From Hymenobacter terrenus (lineage in GTDB: Bacteria > Bacteroidota > Bacteroidia > Cytophagales > Hymenobacteraceae): a stretch of 64,000 bases of DNA. The notes under the pieces were generated by a model. It saw only the letters and a list, made by a program, of their open reading frames with translations, ran no database searches and had not been told where the DNA came from. Every line of letters begins with the position of its first letter. Positions within the stretch are counted from its first letter, which is position 1. A program made the position numbers and the translations under genes. The DNA is taken from the NCBI RefSeq assembly GCF_000972495.1, contig NZ_LATM01000019.1:36883-100882 (forward strand), in the 5' to 3' direction. This document shows, piece after piece, positions 51,372-59,958 of this stretch.

Positions 51372-51989
51372 TTACACGACCGGCGATAATTCATTCGTCG
51401 GTGGTGGGACAAACCCTGCGGCGGCGAGCTGAGCCACTACGGCGGCTACCGTACAGGCGGTCCCGTGGCACCTCACCCGGGCTTGCCGATAAAACTGCTC
51501 GCGAGCCTGTAGGGTTTCGCGCAGCCACTGTTCGCTGAGGCCCGCGGCGGCTACCAAAGGGCGGCTAGCCGTTTCGGCGCCAGCCGCCAGCCGGGCCGCG
51601 AGCATTGGAACCGGCACATCGAGCCAGAGCGTGAAGCCCGCCGCGTTCAGTACCGCCAGGTTGTCGTGGAAGCAAGGGGTGCCGCCGCCGGTAGCCAGCA
51701 CCAGCGGGGGGCCCGGGGCCGCCAGTACCCGGCGTAGCACGGCCGCTTCGCGCGCCCGGAAGGCCACTTCGCCCTCCGTCGCAAATATTTCGGGAATGGA
51801 GCGGCCGGCGTCGGCCACAATCGCGGCGTCGAGGTCCAGGAATTCGCGGCCGTAGTAGGCCGCCAGCTCGCGCCCCAGGGTGGTTTTACCCGCGCCGGGC
51901 AAGCCTAGTAAGCTTAAGGGGCCGGCGCCGCTGGTGGGAGCGTTACCGGCCCCCGGCAAGGAAGAAAAGGGTGCAGACAATAGCAACAA
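51372..51989 (-). CDS. aroK: Shikimate kinase
   Basis: 205 residues. Walker A LLGLPGAGKTT, DLDAAIVADAGRSIPEIFAT, the substrate-binding EVAFRAREAAVL and VLATGGGTPCFHDN, and the lid Arg in ETASRPLV identify the enzyme that phosphorylates shikimate in aromatic amino-acid synthesis. The first ~20 residues (MLLLSAPFSSLPGAGNAPTS) are outside the domain and the true start may be slightly internal. Confidence 0.93.
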   Translation of the reverse strand: MLLLSAPFSSLPGAGNAPTSGAGPLSLLGLPGAGKTTLGRELAAYYGREFLDLDAAIVADAGRSIPEIFATEGEVAFRAREAAVLRRVLAAPGPPLVLATGGGTPCFHDNLAVLNAAGFTLWLDVPVPMLAARLAAGAETASRPLVAAAGLSEQWLRETLQAREQFYRQARVRCHGTACTVAAVVAQLAAAGFVPPPTNELSPVV

Positions 51990-51992
51990 TAA

Positions 51993-52307
51993 TTAGTGGT
52001 GCGAGCCCGCGCCGGCACTCATGAGCACCGCCATGATACTGCCAGCGAAAAGGAACCCGAGAACCATGAAAACGAGAAAGAAAATCAGCGTAGCCTTGGC
52101 CCAGTTGGCCTTGCTGGGCGGGGTGCTGCTGCTGAAAGCCCAGATGAACAGCAGAATGAAGTTTACAACGGGTATGGTGGAGAGCAGAATGGTTACTACC
52201 TAGTCGCCAATGCTGACGGTAGCTGATTGATTATCCGCGGCCGACTGACCGTAGTAAATTGAGTTGCCAGCAGAAGGGTAGGGGGCAGGAGTAGCATTGG
52301 GGTCCAT
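51993..52307 (-). pseudogene. Small membrane protein gene split by an in-frame TAG
   Basis: From the ATG at 52307 the frame gives a Pro/Ser-rich N-terminus (MDPNATPAPYPSAGNSIYYG) ending SIGD, then a TAG at 52202-52200, then continues in the same frame through VVTILLSTIPVVNFILLFIW, NWAKATLIFFLVFMVL to a TAA at 51993. The family of such proteins has a Trp at this place (SIGDW), one base from TAG. It looks like a single nonsense mutation in an otherwise intact 104-codon gene. Confidence 0.75.
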
Positions 52308-52444
52308 AAGAAGGCTGTTAAGGTTAGAAAACAATACGCTCAGTATGGTTGGCAGCCCACCCCGACTGACCAATACCAGGCAGGGTAAATGTATTGATTA
52401 TAAGTTGTCAATTGCTCATTGGTAGCCGGTCAGTAACAGATTTG

Positions 52445-52575
52445 TTAGAGCAGTTTTGGAGTACATGTAGCGTGGACTCTGCGAGTCCGCGCTTGAACTG
52501 ACCAGCTAACATCCCGGCCACGCGCGAACTCGCAGAGTCCACGCTACATGTACACCCATGCCGAATCTGCTCTAA
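52445..52575. repeat. Palindromic repeat, GTAGCG-GAACT family with outer arms
   Basis: GTACATGTAGCGTGGACTCT and its mirror AGAGTCCACGCTACATGTAC form the core; an outer pair TTAGAGCAG/CTGCTCTAA closes it. The inside reads GTCCGCGCTTGAACTG. Related to 6280, 34953 and 55791. The rest of 52308-52625 shows no gene. Confidence 0.82.
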
Positions 52576-52625
52576 ATAATGAGCAACTGGCTGCGCATCG
52601 ACATTTGGACCATTCAAATGAGCCG

Positions 52626-53684
52626 TCAACTCAGCTTTACGCGGGGGTCGAGCACGGCATACAGCACGTCCACGGCAATATTTATCAGTACGAACAGCGC
52701 GGCTACAAACAGCGTGGCGCCCATCACCACCGGGAAGTCCAGGTTCTCGACGGCGCGTAACGTCACGGTACCTAGTCCTTTCCAGTTGAAGATGTATTCG
52801 ATGAAAAATGCCCCGGCCATAAGCGACGCCAGCCAGCCCGACACAGCCGTAACTACCGGATTGAGGGCATTGCGCAGGGCGTGGTGCAGCACCGTGGCCG
52901 GCCGGCTCAGGCCCTTGGCGCGGGCCGTGCGGATGTAGTCCTGGCTCAGCACATCGAGCATGCTGGAGCGGGTGAGCTGCGTGATGATGGCCAGGGGCCG
53001 GATGCCCAGCGCCACGGCAGGTAGCAGCAGGTTGCGTAACACCAAGTGGCTCTCGCCCGTGAAAGGGTCTGTTTCGTATAGCTGCCCGGTCAGGCTCAGG
53101 CCGGTCCAGTGGCTCCAGTAGAAGCCGAAGGTGACGGCAATGGCAATGGCGGCCACGAACGACGGCACGGAAATGCCCAGTACCGACGTGCTCACCAAAG
53201 CCCGGTCCAGCCACGACTGGGGCCGCAGGGCCGCCGCCACCCCAAATGCCACCCCGCCGGTGCTGGCAATAACCATGGCCGCCAGCGCCAGCCACATGGT
53301 GCCGGGAAAATAGTCGAGCAGAATACGCAGCACATCCTTATTGCTTTGGAAGGAGCGGCGCAAATAAGGCTTTTTCAGGACCAGGGCGCGGCTGCCCAGC
53401 GGGAGCAGGGCCACGCCGCCGTACCGGGCGCGGCCGGCCGAGTCGCGCGGGTGCAGGCCCAGGGGCGACACGTCGTTGAGGTAGCCTGCCAGGCGGGCCG
53501 GCAAGGGCTGGTCAAGGCCGAGGTCGGCGGTGATGGCGGCTTTGGTGGCGAGGTCGGTGCGCTGGCCGGCCAGCAGGGCTGCGGGGTCGCCGGGCAGCAC
53601 GTTGAATAGTAGAAACACCGTGCACGCCACGCCCACAAGCACGAGCAAGCCCTGGGCTAAGCGACGGAGAATAAAAGGGAGCAT
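52626..53684 (-). CDS. ABC transporter permease (DppB/OppB type)
   Basis: 352 residues with six helices. Opening FILRRLAQGLLVLVGVACTV and FNVLPGDPAALLAGQ are typical of dipeptide/oligopeptide permeases, and the EAA-like loop DYIRTARAKGLSRPATVLHH contacts the ATPase; the end has FNWKGLGTVTLRAVE and DVLYAVLDPRVKLS. A ~60-residue loop after residue 70 is longer than usual. Partner permease, ATPase and binding protein are not in the window. Confidence 0.92.
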   Translation of the reverse strand: MLPFILRRLAQGLLVLVGVACTVFLLFNVLPGDPAALLAGQRTDLATKAAITADLGLDQPLPARLAGYLNDVSPLGLHPRDSAGRARYGGVALLPLGSRALVLKKPYLRRSFQSNKDVLRILLDYFPGTMWLALAAMVIASTGGVAFGVAAALRPQSWLDRALVSTSVLGISVPSFVAAIAIAVTFGFYWSHWTGLSLTGQLYETDPFTGESHLVLRNLLLPAVALGIRPLAIITQLTRSSMLDVLSQDYIRTARAKGLSRPATVLHHALRNALNPVVTAVSGWLASLMAGAFFIEYIFNWKGLGTVTLRAVENLDFPVVMGATLFVAALFVLINIAVDVLYAVLDPRVKLS

Positions 53685-53685
53685 A

Positions 53686-53804
53686 AGTGGGACGCAGCCT
53701 TCGCTGCGTCGTCGTTGGGGAACGCGCTTACGTTATGGGCGCTATTTTTCGGGGGCGTGCGACTGGTGCACACGGGGTGACGCAGCGAAGGCTGCGTCCT
53801 ACTT
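53686..53804. repeat. GGACGCAGCCTTCGCTGCGTC-type inverted repeat
   Basis: GACGCAGCCTTCGCTGCGTC at 53691 is itself palindromic and is mirrored by GACGCAGCGAAGGCTGCGTC at 53779-53798, with AAGTG/CTACTT outside. The right arm runs into the stop codon of the BT_3928 gene (53799-53801). Confidence 0.82.
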
Positions 53805-54965
53805 GAGCAGCTTTTCTACCTCGAATAGCTGCGGGATGTCGTGGTAGTGGTACTTGGCTTTTATTACGCCGTTGGTGAGGACCATCAGGCCGGGGTTGGA
53901 GCGAATCATTGATTTAAGTACCGTGGCGTCGGCGAAATAGTAGGGGCCGGCCAGGTTTACGTCGTGGCGGAATGAGTCGAACTTGGCCGCGCTGGTGCTC
54001 GTGATGGTGAGGACCGAGACATTGCGACGCGACTTGGTGGCTGCTTCCAGCAACTGATTGATGGTTTGGAACCGGTCGCGGTCGGCTTTGTTGGTATTCT
54101 GCACGATGAGCACGAGCTTGTTGCCCTTGAGCAGCTCGGGAGTATAGTCGTTGCCTTCCGCATCCGAAACGGTGAAGTCGGTGATGACCGGGCGCGAGGT
54201 TTCGGGGTTGAGGGGCGTCATGGCCTGGTATTTCCAGGTGGTGTCGGTCGGGTATTCCTCAAACTCCTTGGTTTCGCCGTTGCGCGTCATGGTGTAGTGG
54301 TAGCGGGCGGCCTCGCTGGGTTTCATGAGCTTGTTGATATCATTGCCGACTTTGTAGGGCAGAAAGTCGAAATACGGCAAGTGTCCCAGCGCCCGCACCC
54401 CAATGCCAATGGCAATGGCCGAGGCAAACGTCATGACCATCACGCCCGGTGTGCCCTGCACGAAGGAATGACGCAAAAACCGCTGGTTGAAAAACACAAT
54501 GGCCCACAGCAGCAGCAGAAACAGGTCTTTGGTAAACGAAGTCCAGGGCGTGAGTTTGATGAAGTCGCCGAAGCAGCCGCAGTCCGTTACTTTATTGAAC
54601 GCGGCGGAGTAGAAGGTGAGAAAGGCGAAAAACACCAGCAACCCCAGCAGCGCCCACAGGATGATGCGCAAGTACCAGCGCAGCAGCAGGGCCACGCCCA
54701 AAATCACTTCGAGCGAGCTGAGCAGGATGGACAGGAAGCGGCTGCCATTCTTGAACCAGAGAAAAAAGCCGGCGAGGCCGGGCACGGACTCCGCGAAAAC
54801 CTCAAAATACTCTTCCAGCTTGTAGGCCGTGCCCACCGGGTCATTCAGCTTGACGAGGCCGGAAAAAATAAACAGGGCCCCCAGCAAAAACCACGACACG
54901 CGGGTGACAGTGCGCAGCAGGTTGGGGGCCGGGGCGGCAGTGGTATGGAAGCTAGGTGTTGACAT
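53799..54965 (-). CDS. BT_3928-family membrane protein (DoxX/MauE-like)
   Basis: 388 residues from the ATG at 54965. An N-terminal four-helix DoxX-like membrane part (ALFIFSGLVKLNDPVGTAYK, EVILGVALLLRWYLR) contains the loop NKVTDCGCFGDFIKLTPWTS with the Cys pair of MauE-type proteins. After further helices, residues ~225-388 form a soluble domain. The family is typical of Bacteroidota; a role in thiol/redox or membrane homeostasis is likely, not shown. The stop codon lies within a palindromic repeat. Confidence 0.88.
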   Translation of the reverse strand: MSTPSFHTTAAPAPNLLRTVTRVSWFLLGALFIFSGLVKLNDPVGTAYKLEEYFEVFAESVPGLAGFFLWFKNGSRFLSILLSSLEVILGVALLLRWYLRIILWALLGLLVFFAFLTFYSAAFNKVTDCGCFGDFIKLTPWTSFTKDLFLLLLWAIVFFNQRFLRHSFVQGTPGVMVMTFASAIAIGIGVRALGHLPYFDFLPYKVGNDINKLMKPSEAARYHYTMTRNGETKEFEEYPTDTTWKYQAMTPLNPETSRPVITDFTVSDAEGNDYTPELLKGNKLVLIVQNTNKADRDRFQTINQLLEAATKSRRNVSVLTITSTSAAKFDSFRHDVNLAGPYYFADATVLKSMIRSNPGLMVLTNGVIKAKYHYHDIPQLFEVEKLLK

Positions 54966-55077
54966 AAGACAAAGTAAGCCCGTGGCAAACGCTCGGGCAA
55001 CGAGCAATGTTCGAATAAGGGAATGGAAGTGCGCAGTTAGCAAAGAACGTCCTGCTAAGCGAGCCAAATAGGACGTC

Positions 55078-55176
55078 AGTCATGCTGAGCGGAGACGAAG
55101 CGTTTCTTCCGCAGTAGTAAATTGAGTAGTGCTACAACGAAGTGGTAGAGATGCTGCGACTCCGCTCAGCATGACG
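55078..55176. repeat. Palindromic repeat, CGTCATGCTGAGC family
   Basis: AGTCATGCTGAGCGGAGACG at 55078 and its mirror TCCGCTCAGCATGACG ending 55176 are the arms; the inside carries TTGAGTAGTGCTACAAC. Related to 34084 and 57762. Confidence 0.82.
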
Positions 55177-55241
55177 TTCTTGTTTCACCTATTTCGTCTA
55201 TAGTTAGGATAGATTTTTAGTGCCGCTTTGTGATGCGATTC

Positions 55242-55784
55242 CTACTCCACACCGCGTAAAATGAGCGCGAATACGGCGTAGTTCAGCATGTCGCGGTAGC
55301 TGCCTTCTACACTTTCGCTCACCAACGCGGCCCCGCCAATGTCTTCCAGCTGCTTCACGCGGTGTAGCTTCATCAGAATCAGGTCGGTGATGCTTGACAC
55401 GCGCATCTGGCGCCAGGCTTCGCCGTAGTCGTGGTTTTTGGCCAGGAGCAGGCGGCGGTTTTCGGCGGCTTCGTGGTCGTAGGCCTCGGCCACGGCTTCG
55501 GGCGTGAGGTCGAGCGGGGTGTTGGGCGGCAGGTGCAGCTGCATCAGGGCGATGATGCAGTAGTTGATAATGGCTACGAACTCCTCGTTCACGTCGTCGG
55601 CCACGAGCTGCACGCCGGTTTCCTGAATGGTGCGGATGCGGTTGGCCTTGATAAAAATCTGGTCCGTGACCGAGGGGAGGCGCAGGATGCGCCAGGCCGT
55701 GCCGTAGTCGTGGGTTTTGGCCAGAAACAGCGTGCGGCAGCGGGCCAGCAGCAAATCGTAGTGCTCGGGGGTTGAGGAGGGCAT
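55242..55784 (-). CDS. DUF1599-domain protein (tandem domain)
   Basis: 180 residues from the ATG at 55784. Two copies of the DUF1599 unit are visible: LFLAKTHDYGTAWRILRLPS with VTDQIFIKANRIRTIQETG, and LLLAKNHDYGEAWRQMRVSS with ITDLILMKLHRVKQLEDIG. The repeated HDYG..WR..R and K..R motifs suggest a nucleotide-binding, MazG-like helical fold, but no activity is established. Its start is only 7 bp from a palindromic repeat that fills the gap to folP. Confidence 0.88.
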   Translation of the reverse strand: MPSSTPEHYDLLLARCRTLFLAKTHDYGTAWRILRLPSVTDQIFIKANRIRTIQETGVQLVADDVNEEFVAIINYCIIALMQLHLPPNTPLDLTPEAVAEAYDHEAAENRRLLLAKNHDYGEAWRQMRVSSITDLILMKLHRVKQLEDIGGAALVSESVEGSYRDMLNYAVFALILRGVE

Positions 55785-55790
55785 AGCGAC

Positions 55791-55878
55791 AGTAGCGCGA
55801 ACTTTGTAGTTCGCGTCCCCGCGCCATTCGAAATTAGGATAGCCGTGCGGGGACGCGAGCCACAAAGTTCGCGCTACT
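55791..55878. repeat. Palindromic repeat filling the divergent DUF1599-folP gap
   Basis: AGTAGCGCGAACTTTGTAGT and its mirror, with GCGGGGACGCG inner arms, occupy 88 of the 94 bp between two divergent start codons (55784 and 55879). It belongs to the 6280 family. Confidence 0.9.
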
Positions 55879-56745
55879 ATGTCACATTCCCTCTTCGCCG
55901 CTCCCACCACCCTGCACAGCCCCCACGGCCGCTTGCTCAGCCTGCACCGGCCGCAGGTCATGGGTATCCTCAACCTCACGCCCGACTCATTCTTCGCCGG
56001 TAGCCGCGTGGCCTCGGAGCGCGACCTGCTGGCCCGCGCCGAAGCCATGCTCGCGGCCGGCGCTGCCATTCTCGACCTCGGCGCCTATAGCACCCGTCCC
56101 GGCGCCGCCGACATTGCCGAAGACGAGGAAGCCCGGCGCCTGCTGCCCGCCCTGGAAGCGCTGCGCCGCGAGTTCCCGCAGGCTTTTTTGTCCGTCGATA
56201 CTTTTCGGGCCGGGGTGGCCGCTGCCGCCGTGGCCGCCGGCGCCGATCTAGTGAACGATGTGGGCGGCGGCACCCTCGACAAGGAAATGTTTGCCACCGT
56301 GGGCCGCCTGCGCGTGCCCTACGTGCTCATGCACCTGCGCGGCACGCCCCAAACTATGGCCAAGCTCACGTATTACGAAGACGATATTGTCCTCACCCTG
56401 GTGCGTTACTTCCGCGACGGCCTCGCCGCCCTACGCCAGGCCGGGGCCACCGACGTGCTGCTCGACCCCGGCTTTGGCTTTGCCAAAACGGCCGCCCAAA
56501 GCCACGAGCTGCTGCGGCGCCTGCCCGAGTTTCGGGTGCTGGGCCAGCCTGTCCTGGCTGGCCTGTCACGCAAAAAAATGGTGTACGGTCCCCTCGGCCT
56601 TAGTCCCGAAGCGGCGCTCAATGGCACTACGGCTCTGCACATGGTGGCCCTGCAAGGCGGCGCCAAGCTCCTACGGGCCCACGATGTGGCCGAAGCAGCC
56701 CAAACCATACAATTATTTGCGAACACCTTTCCAATGGCGGAATAA
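55879..56745 (+). CDS. folP: Dihydropteroate synthase
   Basis: 288 residues. VMGILNLTPDSFFAGSR, LDLGAYSTRPGAADI and the pterin/pABA loop, LSVDTFRAGVAAAAVAAGAD, VNDVGGGTLD, DPGFGFAKTAAQS and GLSRKKMV are all family signatures of the folate enzyme that joins pABA to dihydropterin. Residues 1-27 precede the first motif. The ATG directly follows a palindromic repeat, so the promoter is unclear; a start at Met 28 is possible but would remove the first strand. Confidence 0.95.
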   Translation: MSHSLFAAPTTLHSPHGRLLSLHRPQVMGILNLTPDSFFAGSRVASERDLLARAEAMLAAGAAILDLGAYSTRPGAADIAEDEEARRLLPALEALRREFPQAFLSVDTFRAGVAAAAVAAGADLVNDVGGGTLDKEMFATVGRLRVPYVLMHLRGTPQTMAKLTYYEDDIVLTLVRYFRDGLAALRQAGATDVLLDPGFGFAKTAAQSHELLRRLPEFRVLGQPVLAGLSRKKMVYGPLGLSPEAALNGTTALHMVALQGGAKLLRAHDVAEAAQTIQLFANTFPMAE

Positions 56746-56850
56746 AGGCCGTAATTTGAGTAACGGAAGGCTGGTCATGCAACGGCCGGGCGCTGGCACG
56801 GCCCTTTAGGCTGACGCCGCCCACCTCCCCCAACTCCCATCTCCCAAAAA

Positions 56851-57684
56851 ATGTCTGGCCCATTCCCCATCAATTTCCTGCATTTCGGCTGGATTGACGC
56901 GGCCGACGTGTTGCTTGTCACGGTGTTGCTCTACCAGCTCTACAAGCTGCTGCGCGGCTCGGTGGCCCTGAATGTGGCGCTTGGCCTTATCTCCTTCTAC
57001 CTGTTGTATCTGGTGGTAAAAGCCACGGGCATGGAGCTGCTCACCAAGATTCTGGGGCAATTTATGAGTGTGGGCGTGCTGGCCAGCATCATCCTTTTTC
57101 AGCAAGAAATCCGCCGGTTTTTGTTGAGTGTGGGCAAGGCTACGGCCCTGGAGCGGGTGCGCAGCTGGACCTGGGGCCGCCCCATCGACGGCCCGCCGCT
57201 GTCCGTCGGCCCGTTTGTGGAAGCCGCCAAAAGCCTGTCGAGCAAGTACACCGGGGCGCTTATCTGTTTCACTCAAGCCTCCGATTTGTCGGCCTTTGCC
57301 GAATCCGGCGACCGGCTCGATGCCGAAATCAGCAAGCGGTTGCTGCTCTCGATTTTCAACAAAACCAGCCCCCTGCACGACGGCGCGGTCATCATCACTA
57401 ACGGCCGCATCCAGGCGGCCCGCTGCATCCTGCCCGTGAGTGAGAACCCCGACGTGCCTGCCTCGCTCGGCCTGCGCCACCGCGCCGCCATCGGCCTGAG
57501 TGAAATCACCGACGCCGTGGTGCTGGTGGTGAGCGAAGAGACCGGCGCCATGAGCCTCGTGCGCCACGGCGTAGTATACCGTGACCTGGCCACCGCCGAG
57601 CTGCGCGCCCGCCTCAACGAATGGCTGCTGACCGGCGACTCGCGGGCCAAAGCCATGGGGGCCGCCACCAACGCGGCCGTGTGA
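56851..57684 (+). CDS. cdaA: Diadenylate cyclase CdaA
   Basis: 277 residues: three N-terminal membrane helices (about 15-37, 40-58, 65-85), then the DAC domain with the DGA motif LHDGAVII and RHR motif GLRHRAAIG that bind ATP, plus TGAMSLVRHG. It condenses two ATP to c-di-AMP, which controls osmolyte transport and envelope stress. It lies 105 bp after folP on the same strand, an arrangement conserved in Bacteroidota. Confidence 0.95.
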   Translation: MSGPFPINFLHFGWIDAADVLLVTVLLYQLYKLLRGSVALNVALGLISFYLLYLVVKATGMELLTKILGQFMSVGVLASIILFQQEIRRFLLSVGKATALERVRSWTWGRPIDGPPLSVGPFVEAAKSLSSKYTGALICFTQASDLSAFAESGDRLDAEISKRLLLSIFNKTSPLHDGAVIITNGRIQAARCILPVSENPDVPASLGLRHRAAIGLSEITDAVVLVVSEETGAMSLVRHGVVYRDLATAELRARLNEWLLTGDSRAKAMGAATNAAV

Positions 57685-57761
57685 GCAGCTAGCTGCCTAG
57701 CCTTTCAAGTACTCGTTCAGCAACCAGCTGAGGAAAACAGAACGGTCCTATTAAATTAAAT

Positions 57762-57801
57762 AGACCGTCATGCTGAGCGCAGCCGAAGCATGACGGTCTG
57801 T
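57762..57801. repeat. Collapsed CGTCATGCTGAGC palindrome
   Basis: AGACCGTCATGCT and AGCATGACGGTCT pair around GAGCGCAGCCGA. It looks like the two ends of the 34084-type element joined after loss of the middle, and could act as a terminator for cdaA. Confidence 0.7.
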
Positions 57802-57927
57802 TTTCTGTGCGGTTCGTGCCCGACTATTTAATTGATTAGGCCAAACTCATTCTGCTACCATCCGGGCGTTGACATCTCGTTAACAATTATTAGGAACTCC
57901 TTAACAAACTCCGCCGGGGGAGAAATC

Positions 57928-57935
57928 TACTTTTG
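57928..57935 (+). promoter_or_regulatory. Probable -7 promoter box
   Basis: TACTTTTG matches TAnnTTTG exactly and lies about 130 bp before the gene at 58064. The transcript start would be near 57942, leaving a long leader that contains a 13-codon frame (MLNGPYSSLPLLR). A canonical -33 TTG was not certain. Confidence 0.5.
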
Positions 57936-58063
57936 TCGCCATGCTGAACGGGCCGTATAGTAGCCTCCCATTGCTTCGCTAGCTAAGCTATTTCGCAAAG
58001 TTTGGCTTGCTGACCGGAGGGTATAACAGCTACGATACGGCGGCATTTTACGCAGAGTAGATA

Positions 58064-59257
58064 ATGAGGCCCACAAGTACAAGAAATATGATTAAGAACT
58101 TCTTAGCAGGATTGTTTGCAGCTGCTCTCACCATTCTATCGGCCCAGGCTCAGCCCAGCGAGGCCTTTATTATGGATGGGTACACGAAGAATATAGCTTT
58201 CATCGCAATGGACAGTACTCATAGCAGCGAGAGTACCGTTATTGAATACCCTAATTATTTGGTGGTGATAGAGCTGCCATTTATTGACGAAGGCGGTGGT
58301 AAAAGAACCGGGCTTAATGAGGATGCCGCCAAAGCTGAAAGATTTATTGCATTCCTGAAAAAGAAGTATTCAAACAAGCCGGTGAAGTATGTGCTGAGCT
58401 CGCATTGGCATTTGCACAGCCTGTCTGGTATCACCCCATTTTTCAAGCAGGGAACCAAGTTGATAACGACAAAAAGCAATTGGGATTACGGCGTAAAGAA
58501 TGGGCTGCTTGGCGCACAAAGCCCCAGCCTTTTTAGCCCTAATCTCATCTATGTAAGGAGAGATACTACGCTTCTTGCTAAGTCGGAATTTCCAATAAAA
58601 GCGCTCTATTTAGACAGCACCTACAAAAACAAGCCAACGGATGACTACCTATTCTTTTACCTGCCGCGTACCAAAACCATGTTGGCGTCGTGCATGTGTG
58701 CGGTCAGCGATGTAGACTATTCAAAGCTAAAAGACTACGCGTACTCCGATCGGCTCATCGACCTTGAGCGCGCTATTTCCAGCCGTAAATTACCCGTAGA
58801 GAAAATAACAAAGCTGAGCCGAATCAAGCAGATGGGAAGTGAGTACATCCCACCCGTGTATTCCTATAGCTTCTTGCAAGAGCTGATGAAAAATGGCAAA
58901 ACAATGCAGCAGTACGTTCGGGAGTACACCAGCCTAAATCAGCAAACCCTCATTCACCAAAAAGACAGTTTGATTCACACGCTTATCGCGAAAAAGCTTT
59001 CACCACAAATCATCAATCAGGCGGTTTACACCTGTATCCGGGAGAAAGAATTTAAGAAGGCTGTGGCGCTGTCTCAACTTTTAAATACTTACTATCCTGG
59101 GGAGCTGAATTTTATAGACACGATGGGAGAGGCCTATTTTGCAGCTGGCAATACTAGCGCGGCGGCATTCTATAATGGCCTGTTACTTCAAAAAGACCCC
59201 AAGTTCGGTGGCGGGCTGAAGGCTTGGGAGCAGAACAAGAAGACCAATACCTATTAA
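58064..59257 (+). CDS. Degenerate metallo-beta-lactamase-fold secreted protein
   Basis: 397 residues (a start at Met 9, 58088, gives a cleaner signal peptide: MIKNFLAGLFAAALTILSAQ). The MBL-like core runs from ~45 to 260: NYLVVIELPFI, KYVLSSHWHLHSLSGITPF and ALYLDSTYKNKPTDDYLFFYL. The metal loop reads HWHLHS instead of HxHxDH, so at least one ligand is altered. The C-terminal ~120 residues are helical with a TPR-like pattern. Secreted, activity doubtful. Confidence 0.65.
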   Translation: MRPTSTRNMIKNFLAGLFAAALTILSAQAQPSEAFIMDGYTKNIAFIAMDSTHSSESTVIEYPNYLVVIELPFIDEGGGKRTGLNEDAAKAERFIAFLKKKYSNKPVKYVLSSHWHLHSLSGITPFFKQGTKLITTKSNWDYGVKNGLLGAQSPSLFSPNLIYVRRDTTLLAKSEFPIKALYLDSTYKNKPTDDYLFFYLPRTKTMLASCMCAVSDVDYSKLKDYAYSDRLIDLERAISSRKLPVEKITKLSRIKQMGSEYIPPVYSYSFLQELMKNGKTMQQYVREYTSLNQQTLIHQKDSLIHTLIAKKLSPQIINQAVYTCIREKEFKKAVALSQLLNTYYPGELNFIDTMGEAYFAAGNTSAAAFYNGLLLQKDPKFGGGLKAWEQNKKTNTY

Positions 59258-59287
59258 ATAAACAGGTTGCGAAACAAGTGATATACA

Positions 59288-59956
59288 TCATGGGAATACG
59301 ATGATAATTTTAAACGAATCAATCAGGGCAGGTGGTGGCGGTGGACCGGTAGGGGCCAGGGCCCGCAGTTCGCGGGCTACTCGCAGAGTCCAGCGACGCT
59401 GGGCGGCGGCTTCCACGGCGGGGGTGCGGAAGTTCACCTCATCATCGTAGAGGGCACCAAGGGCCGCGTACTCATCGAGTAGGCACTGTATTTCTGCCAC
59501 CACGGCTGAGCCAAACAGGTCGTCGCCCGCTGCCCGATGCTCGGCCACGCAGCGCCGAATTTTGCGGGCCACCAGCTCGGCCGTGTCGAAATGCACTTGC
59601 TCGTGGGCCAGCGTGCCGGCGCGGTCGGCGGCAGCGGTCACGCTCGGATTCACCCACGAGCTGTCGCGTCGGAACACGCAACTCACCCGGTAGTCTGCCC
59701 GCCCTTGGCCGTCTACGAAACCGACGATTGGAATCCTTGCCGCCGTCGCGGCGGCAGTCAAACTTGCATAGTGGCTACAGTCACCGTAGCACTCGGGGGC
59801 CCGAAAGTCGCCCCAGGTGAGGCGCCGGCCCGGTTGCCAGCAGAGGCAATTATTGCTGCTAGCAACTGCTCGTGGTCGGGCCTGTGCTTGCACAAAGTAA
59901 GGCAGCAAACAAAGCCAAAGGCTCCCGATTAAAGAACTGCGATGAGGGGAGCCCAT
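59288..59956 (-). CDS. DUF922-type secreted protease, array copy 4 (tail frameshifted)
   Basis: 222 residues with signal peptide (SLWLCLLPYFVQAQ). LCWQPGRRLTWGDFRAPECY and the zinc motif TLAHEQVHFDTAELVARKIR (HExxHFD) define the family. The C-terminal block VNFRTPAVEAAAQRRWTLRV is shared with three tandem paralogues. After ALAP one C of a C5 run is missing compared with copies 1-3, so the end changes from YRSTATTCPD to TGPPPPPALIDSFK and the frame reads into the spacer. Possible sequencing error or real loss. Confidence 0.82.
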   Translation of the reverse strand: MGSPHRSSLIGSLWLCLLPYFVQAQARPRAVASSNNCLCWQPGRRLTWGDFRAPECYGDCSHYASLTAAATAARIPIVGFVDGQGRADYRVSCVFRRDSSWVNPSVTAAADRAGTLAHEQVHFDTAELVARKIRRCVAEHRAAGDDLFGSAVVAEIQCLLDEYAALGALYDDEVNFRTPAVEAAAQRRWTLRVARELRALAPTGPPPPPALIDSFKIIIVFP

Positions 59957-59958
59957 TG

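Noticed and set aside
57941..57982. 13-codon leader frame after a -7 box
   Set aside because: Too short and without codon or structural support for a leader peptide; only the promoter box is reported.
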